A DNA stretch of 64,000 bases from contig JAKSZU010000009.1 in the NCBI GenBank assembly GCA_026018925.1, forward strand, positions 38,709,194-38,773,193, in the 5' to 3' direction. A model generated the notes under the pieces. It saw only the letters and a list, made by a program, of their open reading frames with translations. It searched no databases and was not told the DNA's origin. Source of the stretch: Tupaia tana (lineage: Eukaryota > Chordata > Mammalia > Scandentia > Tupaiidae). Position numbers and translations under genes: made by a program. Position 1 is the first letter of the stretch; each line of letters opens with the position of its first letter. Positions 1 to 10,788 of this stretch are shown here, piece after piece.

Positions 1-269
1 TCGATGCAGTCTCTTCATTACACAGTGCATTTTGTGTAACACAGTGCTCTCTACCTAAGGTTACACAGATGTGAAACATCAGAGCTACCTCTAGGTATCT
101 TAATGTGCAAATGACCAGACATACGATAGATATCTGAAAACTTAGATAATATTTTTCAATTCAATATAATCATTTCTTTTTTTCCCAACAGAATTTTTAA
201 AGTATCACTTAATTAAAACAAAGTATTTGTAACCATCTTGATGGTAATAAACAACCATTAAAATACAAG
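1..269. other. unassigned AT-rich DNA
   Basis: No coding potential or repeat I recognise. It ends at the left TSD (atacaag) of the first SINE. Confidence 0.5.
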
Positions 270-525
270 CAGGGCCAGCAGGTGGCATGGTGGGTAAGGG
301 GCTGGACTCCCACATGGCCAACCATGGTTCAAATCCCAGACCTGATGGCTTGGAAATCACACTGAGCGTGTGTGTAGATGTTCCCAAAATCCTGAGAGGA
401 AAATGGAAAAGGGATTGAGGCATGGCCATTCCCCCTGGGGGGGTGACTTCTCACTTTCCCTCCCTGACTTTCTGTCTCATTCAGGCAAGCACACATGCCT
501 TATGTCAAAAACCTAAAAATAAATA
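270..525 (+). mobile_element. tRNA-derived SINE, long type (CYN-like)
   Basis: Full-length copy. The tRNA-like head carries an A-box-like region (ggtggcatggtgggtaag) and a B box (ggttcaaatcc). The body runs through 'cccaaaatcctgagagg' and a CT-rich stretch to 'tatgtcaaaaacc' and an A-rich tail. It is flanked by atacaag at 263-269 and 526-532. Many substitutions from the family consensus point to an older copy. Confidence 0.88.
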
Positions 526-1129
526 ATACAAGGAAATGATATATTTTCTACCTTCCAGGATGAATCTTGAGCATAAGTGAAAATTGAATAAACTTTCACT
601 GGCAGTTATCGATTGAAGAATCCTGTTATCAATAAAAAAGCTGTTTAGCATCTGTGCCTAAATATGATCTTATCTTTTACTGTAAGTTAAATAATAGGTT
701 GATTTTAACTTAATTATGATAGTTTAATAGAATTTTTCTGTTATACCTTTAAAACATATGATAATGATAGCATTTGTATATCTAAAACTTTTATATCCAT
801 GTATTTTATTTCTCAACTAGACTAAAATAATCAGACACTATCTCCTAGTTAGTCTGGTCACCCTGTCCTTAAGAAACAAAACAAAGAAACATAATTTCCA
901 CTAACATGAACAAATACATAAAGAGCTAATAAACTCATAAGCTGTTGATTACATGATTACATCAAAATTTAAACAGTAAAAATAACAGTCTAAAAATTCC
1001 ACAAGCAATATTAAGATATCAAAGCCAGCTTTATAATTATTTTTCTTTATCTGGCCTCTGAGCCTGAACTCAGATTCTGATATGAGTAGTGGCTATTTGC
1101 TTTTATAAAATATTTTCATGTAACCAACT
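526..1129. other. unassigned AT-rich DNA
   Basis: About 600 bases of low-GC DNA with many stops in all frames and no repeat that I can name. Confidence 0.5.
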
Positions 1130-1145
1130 GATTTACCTAAATTCC

Positions 1146-1404
1146 TTTTTCTTTTAGGAGAGATTTTTGCTATAGGGTTCATTCGCTCACCAGAGAGACA
1201 GAAAGTGAGAAATCCCCCCATCCCGCCCCCAGTGGGGATGGCCATGCTGCAATCCCTTCTTCTCTGTTCTTCTCCTGGGATTTTGGGCACACACACAAAC
1301 ACACACACCTGGCGTAAGTTTTAAGCCACCTAGTCCAGGACTCAAACTGTGGTAGACCACTTGGGAGTCCAACAACGTAACCACTATGCCATCTGTTGGT
1401 GTCA
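1146..1404 (-). mobile_element. tRNA-derived SINE, long type
   Basis: Reverse-strand copy that starts with the T-rich tail and ends with the complement of the tRNA head. A 16-bp imperfect TSD lies at 1130-1145 and 1405-1420 (gatttacctaaattcc against gattttactaaattct). Confidence 0.87.
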
Positions 1405-1436
1405 GATTTTACTAAATTCTAATTTGATCCTACAAT

Positions 1437-1645
1437 TTAGTTGTTTGACCTAAAGAGAAGCACTTAACCTCTCTGAGTCTGAATCTCTTAATCTGTATAA
1501 TAAGAGATAACAATAGTACTTACTTCTTTAAAATTGCTATGAAAATGAAAAAGCTAAGGGATGCAAAGTGTCAGATAGGGTCAGTGTCTGGCACATACAT
1601 AAAAGACAGTCATTAGTTGTTCCCTGAATCTGATTCTGTTGCTGG
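1437..1645 (+). mobile_element. MIR SINE, ancient
   Basis: The core and 3' part of a mammalian-wide MIR are recognisable: 'cacttaacctctctgagtct', 'aatctgtataataag', then 'gtgtctggcacatacat'. MIR activity ended before the placental radiation, so this is fixed old sequence. Confidence 0.8.
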
Positions 1646-2046
1646 AAACAATGGTTGTCAGTGTGGTTGTTTAACTATTATTGACACAGCCTTAATAAGT
1701 ACTTTGAGAGAAACGATCAAATACGTGGCGTAAGGAATGATACATGTGAATTGACTGTGCATTAGACTATTTTCTTTTTGTAGATGATATGAGGACACAG
1801 GTAGCCATGATCTGTTTACACAGGACGATTGAATATGATCATACTGATAAACTTATTTTGGTGTCAATAAAAATATTTATAGAGACAAAGAAGCTTATAA
1901 TTGACTCATCTGACTTCTCTCCCGAATTAAATTATTATGCATCATATGCTATCTGGTTAAAATGTCAGCAGAACAATTATAATGAAGTGATAATAATAAA
2001 GCAAAGCAGATTTGATTATTTTAAGTTACTCAAAATATTTTAAAAT
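1646..2046. other. unassigned DNA
   Basis: An 84-codon open frame (1789-2043) starts here, but it has no recognisable motif and runs into the flank of the next SINE. I regard it as chance. Confidence 0.45.
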
Positions 2047-2299
2047 GTGGGGACCAGCAGTTGGCGTAATGACTATGTCGTTGGACTCCCATGTAGTCAA
2101 CCGTGGTTCGAGTCCTGGACCCAGTGACTTAAACTCATGCCGGGTGCGTGTGCGTGCATACCCAAGATCCCAAGAGGAGAATGGAGAAGGGATTGCGGCG
2201 TGGCCACTCCCCCTTGGGGGTGATTTCTCGCTTTCTGTTTCTCTGTCTCTCTCTGTCTCTCTGGAGAGCGCACATGCCCTATAGCAAAAACCTCTCCAA
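2047..2299 (+). mobile_element. tRNA-derived SINE, long type
   Basis: Full-length copy with head 'ggggaccagcagttggcgta' and 3' end 'ccctatagcaaaaacctctc'. It is flanked by an A/T-rich TSD, aaaatattttaaaa near 2032-2045 and a close match from 2299. Confidence 0.87.
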
Positions 2300-2379
2300 A
2301 AAATATTTTTAAAAAATTAAATGAAAGGGATTTTATACAAGACAAGAAACCAATTTGTTATTATTTGTTACCTAATGAC

Positions 2380-2530
2380 CACATAATAGGGAGGGAATAG
2401 AGTGAAGCACTTTGGAAAAATTCCAGAACAATTTGAGTACAAATATGACTCTAGTTCACCACTTACTAGCTGTGTGATTTAGGGCAAGTTATTAATCTGT
2501 AGGTTCCTGATTTCTGTAAAAGTGACAATT
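2380..2530 (+). mobile_element. MIR SINE fragment
   Basis: The MIR core motif 'cacttactagctgtgtgatt' followed by 'gggcaagttattaatctgta' is diagnostic. The fragment is truncated by the SINE stack that begins at 2531. Confidence 0.72.
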
Positions 2531-3182
2531 AGGACCAGCTCTGTGGCCTGGTGGTTAATACAGCTGGATCCCTTGGGACCAGCAGTTAGCGTAATGGCTA
2601 TGTCGCTGGACTCCCATGTAGTTGACCACAGTTCCAGTCCCGGACCTGGTGGCTTAAAACTCACGCTGGGCGCGGGTGCGTGCATGCCCAAGATCCCGAG
2701 AGGAGAATGAAGGAGAAGGGATTGCGGCGTGGCCATCCCCCCTGGGGGGTGATTTCTTGCTTTCTGTCTCTCTGTCTCTCTCTGTCTGTCTGGTGAGCGC
2801 ACATGCCTTATAGCAAAAAAAAAAAAAAAAAAAAAAAAGAAAAAAGAAAAAAAGAAAAACCTTTCAAAAATAAATACAGCTGGATCCCACATGGCTGACC
2901 ATGTGGTTCTAGTCCCAGCTTCCATGGCTTTAGAACACACCAGGCACTTGTGTGTGCATGCCCAAAGTCCTGAAAGGAGGGAGAGATGAAGGAGAAAACA
3001 CCCCAAGAGGGGTGCTCACATAGGATAATTGACTCTGATCATAAACTGAAGCACCTCATGGCGGAGGTGCTTCCTCCTCCTCCTTTCTCTGTCTGCCTCT
3101 CTGTTCTCTCTCTTTCTCTGGTGAGCACAAGCACCCTCTGGCCAAGAAAAAACAAAAACAAAAACAAAAACAAAAAAACAAA
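2531..3182 (+). mobile_element. older tRNA-derived SINE, split by a younger SINE
   Basis: The head (2531-2572, 'ggaccagctctgtggcctgg') and body (2889-3145) belong to one older copy with a 'gagcacaagcaccctctggc' 3' region and a (CAAAAA)n tail. The younger insertion at 2573-2872 splits it. The different 3' wording (ctctggcc rather than ctatagc) marks an older subfamily. Confidence 0.82.
2573..2872 (+). mobile_element. tRNA-derived SINE, long type, nested
   Basis: Inserted in the older SINE with a perfect 16-bp TSD, aatacagctggatccc, at 2557-2572 and 2873-2888. It carries a long A-rich tail (2814-2870). Confidence 0.93.
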
Positions 3183-3846
3183 GGCAATCAATCAGTCTAT
3201 CAGTCTTCATTCAAAAAATATCTAGTACTAGTACCACTGGATGACATACACTGTAGACGAAAGGTGTGAGATGTTCATAAGGTATATCAATCTGTAATAT
3301 ATACAACATCAATATCTCACAACTTTCTTAAAAAAGATTTTAGCGTAGTGTCAGGTACTTATTTTGTTCAAGAAACTGTTTTATTCTTAATAAACAATCT
3401 GCTACTAATTAAAAGCCATTGTAAACCTCCAAGGCCAGTTCTGTGTACAGATATTGAAATAGTCTGTTTGTATTAAGTACTTAATAATAAAGTATCTCCC
3501 AGTCAGCGAGGGCATCTGAATCATTTATTTTCAGCACATAAAAGTGTCTATGTAAAAAGAGGTTGCACCGCATATATGTTATTGCTGCCTTTTCAAAGTG
3601 GGTAACTCAAAGCATTTGAGTCAGCCACATCATTTTCTACTTTTGTACAGAAGCTGTTCTCCACCACCCTCTGGACTGCTGCAGTGTTTTTAATGGGATA
3701 GAGAGAAATTTGATGACAATTTCCAATAAGAACACAATGGTATTGTTACTATGTTTTAAATATATCTTCTTCTGAGTTGTACTGTCCTATTATTCTGTCA
3801 GATTGTAAGATTAAGAAGTTATTTCTTTAAAAAGTTTTCTATTTGA
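3183..3846. other. unassigned DNA
   Basis: About 660 bases without a recognisable repeat or coding frame. Confidence 0.45.
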
Positions 3847-3862
3847 GAAAATGGCATATTTG

Positions 3863-3985
3863 GGGACCAGCAGGTAGTGTGGTGGTTAAAGGCGCTGGAC
3901 TTCTACATGGACTGTAGTTCGAATCCCAGACCTAGTGGCTTGCTCTCTCACTTTCTTTCTCTGTCACTGTCTGATTAAAATATAA

Positions 3986-4023
<38 letters not shown>

Positions 4024-4331
4024 CAACAATAGTTGAAGTTAAAGAAAAGTAATCCTTTTTTTGTTTGTTTGTTTTTGCTATAGGGCATGTGTGCTCAGCA
4101 GAAAAACAGAGAGAGACAGAAAGCAAGAAATCAGCCCCCCAGAGGAGATGACCATGCCGCAAGTCCTTCTCCTCCACTCTCCTCTCGGGATCTTGGGTAT
4201 GCACGCACATGCACCGGCATGAGTTTAAGCCACCAGGTCCGGGACTCAAACTGCAGTTGACTACATGGGAGTCCAGAGACATAGCCATTATGCCAATTGC
4301 TGGTCCCGAGAAAAGTAATTTTTAAAAGAAA
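3863..4331 (+). mobile_element. tRNA-derived SINE, short type, split
   Basis: Short form: the tRNA head is followed directly by 'cttgctctctcactttct' and a (TAA)n tail at 3984-4020. A perfect 16-bp TSD (gaaaatggcatatttg) lies at 3847-3862 and 4332-4347. A second SINE sits in its tail at 4054-4308. Confidence 0.92.
4054..4308 (-). mobile_element. tRNA-derived SINE, long type, nested
   Basis: Antisense copy inserted in the tail of the short SINE, with TSD agaaaagtaat at 4043-4053 and 4309-4319. Confidence 0.92.
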
Positions 4332-4347
4332 GAAAATGGCATATTTG

Positions 4348-5058
4348 TCTATATATGCCAAATACTTGATTAATATATCTATGTATGCTATCTAATTATT
4401 ATCTATTCTATCTACCTATCTGTCCTGATGATGTATTCAGAAGCAAATCTAACTCAGTATGTGGCTAACTGAGATCTAAAGAATAAATGCTAACTGGTTT
4501 CCACTTGGAGGAAGGGAGGAGCAAAAGGAGATAGCAACTTGTGCAAAGGTATTGAGGTTCACTGTGGCTGGAGTATTGAATGGAAGGAAGAAAACCAGTA
4601 AGAGACACGATTTAGAGAGGTAGGCAAGGAACAAATCATGCACTATCCTGTATCCTGAGCCACTAAAGGGTTTTAGGTGGAAAATTACATGATGTAACTT
4701 TCATGTTTTATCTTTCCTTTTCCTAACAGAATGGTTCTACTTTAAATGTGTTAAGCCTTTTTTGCTGAACCATTTATTATGGTTATCAGTATTTCTGTCA
4801 ACCACAAAGTGTGCCTTTTCTCCTTTGTCTTCTAGTGTTCCAGGTTTGTTTGGTTCTAAAACCTACCAGACATAAGTGACTTATAATAAACACCAGTAGT
4901 TATTCAATCCTGCAGTTACTGATAAACACTATTTTTTTCTTAGCTATGGAACACATTTATCTTTTCATTCCTTTAGCACCGTGTACTAGGGCATTAAAGG
5001 ATGTGGCCAAGGTTAAAAAGACTGTTTTTTGTTTGTTTGTTTGTTTGTTTTTTAAAGT
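4348..5058. other. unassigned DNA with a possible ancient repeat
   Basis: At 4495-4705 the wording 'gagccactaaagggttttag' and 'aattacatgatgtaactttc' is that of a common ancient mammalian interspersed repeat whose family I cannot name with confidence. The remainder is unassigned. Confidence 0.4.
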
Positions 5059-5318
5059 ATAGCCATGCTCTTCATTGTGGCACTGAGTGGTTTTCCGGAT
5101 CACGTCTGGCAGCTCTGCAGATTGTAACAGCAGAGAACATGGTGACCCAGAGGGAATGGACCCCGATGGTATCATTCAGAGCAACTGGAATGAGACCATT
5201 GATAACTTTGATGATATTAAAGTAGTCTCATCTTCAGGGAACCTATGCTTATGGTTTTGAGAAGCCTTCAGCTATTCTGCAGAGAGTTATTATTCTTTGT
5301 ATTAAAGATCCAAAAGGT

Positions 5319-5484
5319 GGGGCTGGCAGGTGGCATGGTGGTTATGGCACTGGACTCCCATATGGTAAATTGTGTTTTGAGTCCTGGACCTGACAGCTTG
5401 CTTTCTCACTTTATCTCTCTCTCTGGTCAGACTGAAGAATAATAATAAATAGATACAAATAAATAAATAATTATTTTAAAATAT
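5319..5484 (+). mobile_element. tRNA-derived SINE, short type, inside EIF4A2P
   Basis: Short-form copy inserted in the pseudogene with TSD atccaaaaggt at 5308-5318 and 5485-5495. The insertion is therefore younger than the retrocopy. Confidence 0.92.
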
Positions 5485-5872
5485 ATCCAAAAGGTAATTC
5501 TGGCACTTGGAAACCAATGGGAGCAACTTGTCATACATGCACTGGTGGAACAAATGTTCAAAATGAAATGCATAAACTGCAGACTGAAGTACCACATATT
5601 GTTCTTGGTACACCAGGAAGACTGTTTGATATGTTAAATACAAGATATCTTTCTCCAAAGTGGATCAAAGTGTTTGTTTTGGATAAAGAAGATTAAATGT
5701 CGAACTGAAGGTTTACAGATTAAATCTGTGAGATTTTCCAAAAATTAAATATGGTATTCAGGTTGTGTTGCTTTCTGTGACAATGCCAATTGATCTCTTG
5801 GAAAAATTCATGAGAGATCTAATTCAAATTCTGGTGAAGAAGGAAGAACTGACCCTGCAAGGAGTCAAACCG

Positions 5873-6103
5873 TTTTTTTTTTTTTTTTCAGTTCTTTTTT
5901 TTTTTAATTTTCTTTTTCTTTTTTTAAATTTCATTTTCTTTTATACATTCAATCACATTATTAATTGGCTTACAAAATGGACCTTTCAACAGGTGAACAT
6001 TTCTCCCTAGTACAGTTGATAAAACTACAAAATATCTTCAATAAATAATACCACATTTCTTTGTGTCATTAATGCTTTGCCTCCCTATTTTTCTTCTAAA
6101 TGT
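5873..6103 (-). mobile_element. L1 3' end, antisense, inside EIF4A2P
   Basis: A T-rich stretch (the complement of an A tail), then about 200 bp matching the L1-type 3' UTR seen at 47.7, 38.8 and 16.95 kb. It splits the pseudogene at its GIKQFYIN codons. A five-prime-truncated insertion. Confidence 0.75.
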
Positions 6104-6338
6104 CAGTTTTATTGATATATTCATGTTGAAAGAGAGGAATGAAAGTTGGATACACTTTGTGCCCTATACGAGATGCTGACCATTATAGAGGCTGTTGTTT
6201 TTTCTCAATACAAAGCACAAGGTGGCCGGGCTTACTAAGAAAATGCATGCCAGGAATTTCCCAGTTTCTGCTCTGCATGGTGACACGGACCAGAAAGAGA
6301 TGTTATCATGAGGGAATTCTAGTCAGGGTCAAGCCGAG

Positions 6339-6711
6339 TTCTATTTATTTTATTTGCATTTGTATTTTATTTTAATAACATTAATATTATTATTATACAT
6401 TCAATTCCTATACATCTTTAGCTTTTAGAGATAATTTACCCAACACGAAATACACCTCAGACCAGTCCAGTTGAGAATACGATACACGTTATCACCAACA
6501 GGTAATAAACCATTTCTGTGTCCTACAAGTGTCTTACTTCTCTATTTTCCTCCCTAATTTCCTTCCTTATACTCTTGCCTTCTCCCACCCTCCGTCCATA
6601 CGGTCTCCCTTGTCCCTAACTATTTTCAATGCTCCTATACCTTCCAATCTTTCAGTCTTTACCAGAGGGTGCAGACAGTCTGTATATGTTAAGTGGAGAC
6701 ATACAGTGTCT
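6339..6711 (-). mobile_element. L1 3' end, antisense, second insertion in EIF4A2P
   Basis: Same 3' UTR family as the previous entry but longer at its 5' side. A perfect 13-bp TSD, gggtcaagccgag, lies at 6326-6338 and 6712-6724. It interrupts the pseudogene in the RSGSSR/VLITTD region. Confidence 0.9.
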
Positions 6712-7300
6712 GGGTCAAGCCGAGATCTGATCACTATTGACATATTGGCTCGTGGGATTGATGTGCAATAAGTGTCTGGTTATAAACTATAATCTACCTA
6801 CCAATTATCAAAACTGTATTCACAGAATTGGCAGAGAGGGTCAACTTGGGAGGAAAGATGTGGCTATAAACTTTGTTACTGAAGAAGACAAGAGGATTCT
6901 TTGTGACACTGAGACTTTCTACAATACAATAGTAGAGGAAATACACATGAATGTAGCTGACCTTATTTAATTCCTGGGATGATATAATTTTGAATGCAGT
7001 GCTTACTGTTGTCAAATAGGCGATCACAACGTGCACTGTGCCAGCCCCAAATCTTTCTCTCTTAGATATTTATTTACTAATGTAGAAATGGTTTTATTAG
7101 ATGTTCTCTATCATTTAATAATATACTTGTAGACTAAAAGATATGTGCTGTATAAAATCAGTCAATTATGTTAAACCAGTATATCTCTCTTTATTGTGTT
7201 ATTAACCTGAATAGAAAGACCTTTAAAATGATTTCTTAAGAAAGTATTTGAAAGCGTTTTGTTTGGTATTGTATTTTTTCAATAAAGCATTTAATTAGTG

Positions 7301-7926
7301 CTAAGTGTGGACTGGACCCTGTTGCTAAACCCCAGCAAGAAATCATATCTTAGGTAGGGTTAAATCTCTAGTAAAATCTCCATATTGCACTTGTCTTAAT
7401 GACATCTGAATGTTAAATCAATTGTATATTCACTTACAAAATAAAAAATTATAAAAAGCACACTCATGTAGAATTAAATGAGTTTGAAAATAAGCATTTT
7501 AATAAACAGTTTTCTCTAATGCTGCCAAGTTCCTTTTCATGTATTGCTTTTTAAACTAACTGACCATTTTCATGTATTTTTCTATTTCAGCAAACATTTT
7601 ATATAGTGAATTCTGTACATTCTGCTTCTAATTCCTTCTTCTAGCTTTTGGTTCTTTTTGAATCAGTGAGGAATACTCTATTATTCTCTGTGACCTCATA
7701 ATCACTTGCTTTCTTTGCTTCTCTTTCCTCTGTGTTGATCAAGCTATATTCTTATTCTGTGTCACTCTAAAGCCATCTCTTCCACCCTTCCACTAGCAGG
7801 AATCCATCCCCCCACCACCAGAATCAGCTTGCAACATTTCCACCCATTCCTTGCTGAGGGTAAATGCCATCTGAAACTTTAAGTTGATTTAATATGTGAC
7901 TACATATATCCACCACACTGGATATA
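7301..7926. other. unassigned DNA
   Basis: AT-rich, with several AATAAA-like words near 7440-7510. It could include extra 3' sequence of the retrocopy or an unrelated transcript end, but I recognise nothing firmly. Confidence 0.4.
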
Positions 7927-7989
7927 TTGGGTCATTGGAAAAGTTGTGACATTTCTCTGCAAAAATCCACCATGATTTTTCCGACCCAA
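7927..7989. mobile_element. TA-flanked MITE (mariner-like), copy 1
   Basis: About 63 bp with inverted ends: ttgggtcattggaaaag at the left and the complement of ttgggtcggaaaaatc at the right. TA dinucleotides flank it at 7925-7926 and 7990-7991. It has five relatives in the window. Confidence 0.75.
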
Positions 7990-7991
7990 TA

Positions 7992-8941
7992 TATTTTCCC
8001 TATTAAGATATTCTTACCATGCATTGTTTTCATTTTGAAGATCATCACTTTTATATACCCCATCTTGCATGAATTCATTTTGTTGTTGTTTGTTTCTTTA
8101 TATAGTTTTGTTAATTTATAGTAAACAAAGGTATGTGGCAGCTTGATGGGGCATAAAAATAGGGAAAGGGTTGTTATCAATATACATGCAGGAAGAAAGA
8201 GGTAAGCCACTGACACTAGCATATTCAGTGTTTCAGTGGTGGTAATGATGAGAATACCCACCTTAATTCTGATGTAATAGAATTGGGTGGGTGAAGAGAG
8301 GAATTTTTATAGAACCCTGATTTCCCAATATCTATCTGGAGCCTATTCCTCCAACAAGATTCTCTCTCTTCCTTTTATCTTATTTCCTTAGGTCTCTACT
8401 AGGTTAGTGAAATGAGATACTCTAGAAATTGTGGTGATAATGTTCGATAATGAATAATTGAACAATTCCCTGAGACCATGTATATTTCAAGCAATTGCTT
8501 CAATGTCTTATCTTTCAGGGGATGAATAAAAGGTACCATTTAGGCTCAGTAGCAAATGTGGATAAGTGGAGTGCAGAGTCAAATAGCTTTGCAGGTACCT
8601 TAGAATATGTAGCATGTGTCTTGACATGGACAAATAGAAGATTGAATTTTGTTCATTCTTGGTTCATAGGAAAAAGGAATGGCTGGATTTACTTGCATAA
8701 ATCAAATAAGATAGTAAGTACGGAAATCATCACTAAGAAGGATGAACATAAACATCTTCAAAATACATAAGTAGGAGAAAAGTAGGACTAGTTATTAACC
8801 AGAGAAACCAGTTAACGACAGCTATCTTCTAAGGTTCAGCCATGATGGGCAGAAAATCAAAAGTTACAGTGAAAAAGAATCATTGACTCTTTTCAAAGAA
8901 CATCCAATCTCCAGTTTTCTTGTCTGTGGAGAGCAGCCAAT
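7992..8941. other. unassigned DNA
   Basis: About 950 bases. A 91-codon frame (8495-8770) has no motif I recognise and no gene structure around it. Confidence 0.45.
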
Positions 8942-9471
8942 CTGAAAACATGTGATTAAAACATGTGGCCTGTAGACACATGCAGATATGTGCTTCCGTA
9001 AGCTACTCTACCAGGGCCATTGACAAGCATCTACATACAGAAACAGTATTTGCAGCAGGCAAATATTGTTTCTGTATGTAGATGCTTTTCTTTTTCTTTT
9101 TTCTTTTTTTCTTTCTTTATTTTTTGGAGAGGTTTTTGCTATAGGGCACATGCGCTCACCAGAAAGACAGAGGGAGACAGAGAGACAGAAAGTGAGAAAT
9201 CACCCCCAGGGGGGATGGCCACGTTGCAATTCCTTCTCCTCCATTCTCCTCTTGGGATCTTAGGCACGCATGCACATGAGCCCAGTGTGAGTTTAAGCCA
9301 CCGGGTCTGGGACTTGAACCGCGGTCGACCACATGGGAGTCCAGCGACATAGGTATTATGCTAACTGTTGGTCCCATGTAGATGCTTTTCAATAGCCCTG
9401 CTAGAGTAGCTTACGGAAGCGCATATCTGCATGTGTCTACAGGCCATATGTTTTAATCATATGTTTTCAAA
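8942..9471. repeat. long near-perfect palindrome split by a SINE
   Basis: The left arm 8942-9054 is the reverse complement of 9059-9090 joined to 9391-9471. By eye about 7 of 111 positions differ, six of them transitions. Only a few bases separate the arms at about 9055-9058. The SINE at 9091-9375 interrupts the right arm. It could be a hairpin MITE of a family I do not recognise, or an inverted duplication. Confidence 0.88.
9091..9375 (-). mobile_element. tRNA-derived SINE, long type, inside the palindrome
   Basis: A perfect 15-bp TSD, atgtagatgcttttc, lies at 9076-9090 and 9376-9390. Confidence 0.94.
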
Positions 9472-9528
9472 TTAACTACTCTCTACCCTTGTCCACAAAC
9501 TAATAGTTTTCCTGTGTATGCTTAATTT

Positions 9529-9782
9529 CTTTTCCTTTATTATGGTAAGATTGTATGCATATGAAAATGAGAGCAAGAGAGAGAAAGAGAGATGAACACC
9601 CTCCACACAGTCTGGTCATGCCACAATCCTATTGCTTTAGTTCTCCAGCCCGTCAGATCCTGGGCATTCACACATATTCCTGTCATGTTTCAGGGTGACC
9701 AGGCTGGGCTTCAAACTGTGGTTGCCATGTAAGTTTCAGCTCCTCTTAAACAGTACATTTCCACTACATCATGGAAGCACCC
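9529..9782 (-). mobile_element. older tRNA-derived SINE
   Basis: Diverged antisense copy (GA-rich stretch, 'gcccgtcagatcctgggcat', 'tggttgccatgtaag'). TSD tgtatgcttaattt at 9515-9528 and tgtatgcttaaattt at 9783-9797. Confidence 0.78.
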
Positions 9783-9938
9783 TGTATGCTTAAATTTCAA
9801 TCTTTCTAGCATTTACATTTAATGTCCATTTAAATTGTACACAGTTAATGCATATTTTAATTTGATTTAATGTGGTGAATAAACAGACATTAGAAAGTAA
9901 AATATAAAAGTAGATCAACATTACAGAAAGAATTAATT

Positions 9939-10178
9939 CTCAAAGCATGGTCTATGTCACTGGACTCCCATGTAGTCCACCGCAGTTCGAGTCCTGGACT
10001 TGGTGGCTTAAACTCACGCCGGGCGCATGTGCGTGCATGCCCAAGATCCCGAGAGGAGAATGGAGGAGAAGGGGTTGCGGCGTGGCCATCCCCCCTGGGG
10101 GGTGATTTCTCACTTTCTGTCTCTATGTCTCTCTCTGTCTTTCTGGCGAGCGCACGCACCCTATAGCAAAAACCTCTA

Positions 10179-10210
<32 letters not shown>
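9939..10210 (+). mobile_element. tRNA-derived SINE, long type, short of its 5' head
   Basis: It lacks the first ~20 bp of the tRNA head (starting near 'tctatgtcactggactccc') and ends in a long A run (10181-10212). The likely TSD is aagaattaatt / aagaatgaaat. Confidence 0.85.
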
Positions 10211-10214
<4 letters not shown>

Positions 10215-10696
10215 ATGAAATAAAACTTGTGAATAGACATTGAAATTTTAAAAGTACATTTTACAATATTTAAAAAGTACATTTTATAATATTCTGCTAT
10301 AAATTCAATGACACATTGTGCGTCCAGTTTCCTGTCTCATCCGCCTCTCCATAAAGGTCTAATAAAAATAGTTCCTGGAGAAGGTACATAAACTACTGTA
10401 GGCAGAGACCAGTGTTCTTTTAACTTAAAGCTATAGCTGACCTGCAGGAAGATAGATGCAGGAATAAGAAAGAAAGCAAAAGGAGGGCAGAAAGAAGGCT
10501 AAAAAGAGGAGAATGAGACAATGGGAGGGGTAGATAGGGGAGGTGGGGGAAAAAGAAGCTCCCTGTCACATTTAAGCAAATTTCTCAGGTATTCAGTGCG
10601 TACAACTGCTAGGGATTCTGCCCTTTCTCTTACTGGAAACAAGCAGCTCTTCACCACTAATCTTTTTCTGAAGAAAAGACCATCATCTGGAGGTCT
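10211..10696. other. unassigned DNA
   Basis: Contains a purine-rich patch at 10470-10560. No gene or repeat is recognised. Confidence 0.45.
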
Positions 10697-10788
10697 CAAT
10701 TTCCACCTTTACTTTCTGGTAATGTGACCATACAGCCTCACAGCGATTTTTCAGGGCCCCCAATGTCTTCTTATGCTTGCTACTTGTA

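Larger units (their letters stand above)
5060..7300 (+). pseudogene. EIF4A2P: processed pseudogene of EIF4A2 (eIF4A-II DEAD-box helicase)
   Basis: Intronless copy of the mRNA for eIF4A-II, the cap-complex RNA helicase. The start of the protein (around the original [20 protein letters not shown] segment) lies at 5098-5230. Residues matching GATCHACIGGTN follow at about 5520-5560, then LGTPGR and LSPKWIK. The C terminus, [12 protein letters not shown] to VEEMPMNVADLI-like, lies at 6860-6970. About 40-50 codons covering the helicase A-site region are missing near 5308. EIF4A2 rather than EIF4A1 is favoured by [12 protein letters not shown] and by a 3' UTR match through 'gcgatcacaacgtgc' (7020) to the AATAAA at about 7280. 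Many stops and three nested insertions make it non-functional. I see no clear A tail. Confidence 0.93.

Noticed and set aside
5765-6010. A hydrophobic F-rich frame of 81 codons as a small membrane protein
   Set aside because: It joins EIF4A2 pseudogene sequence to the T-rich start of an antisense L1 3' end.
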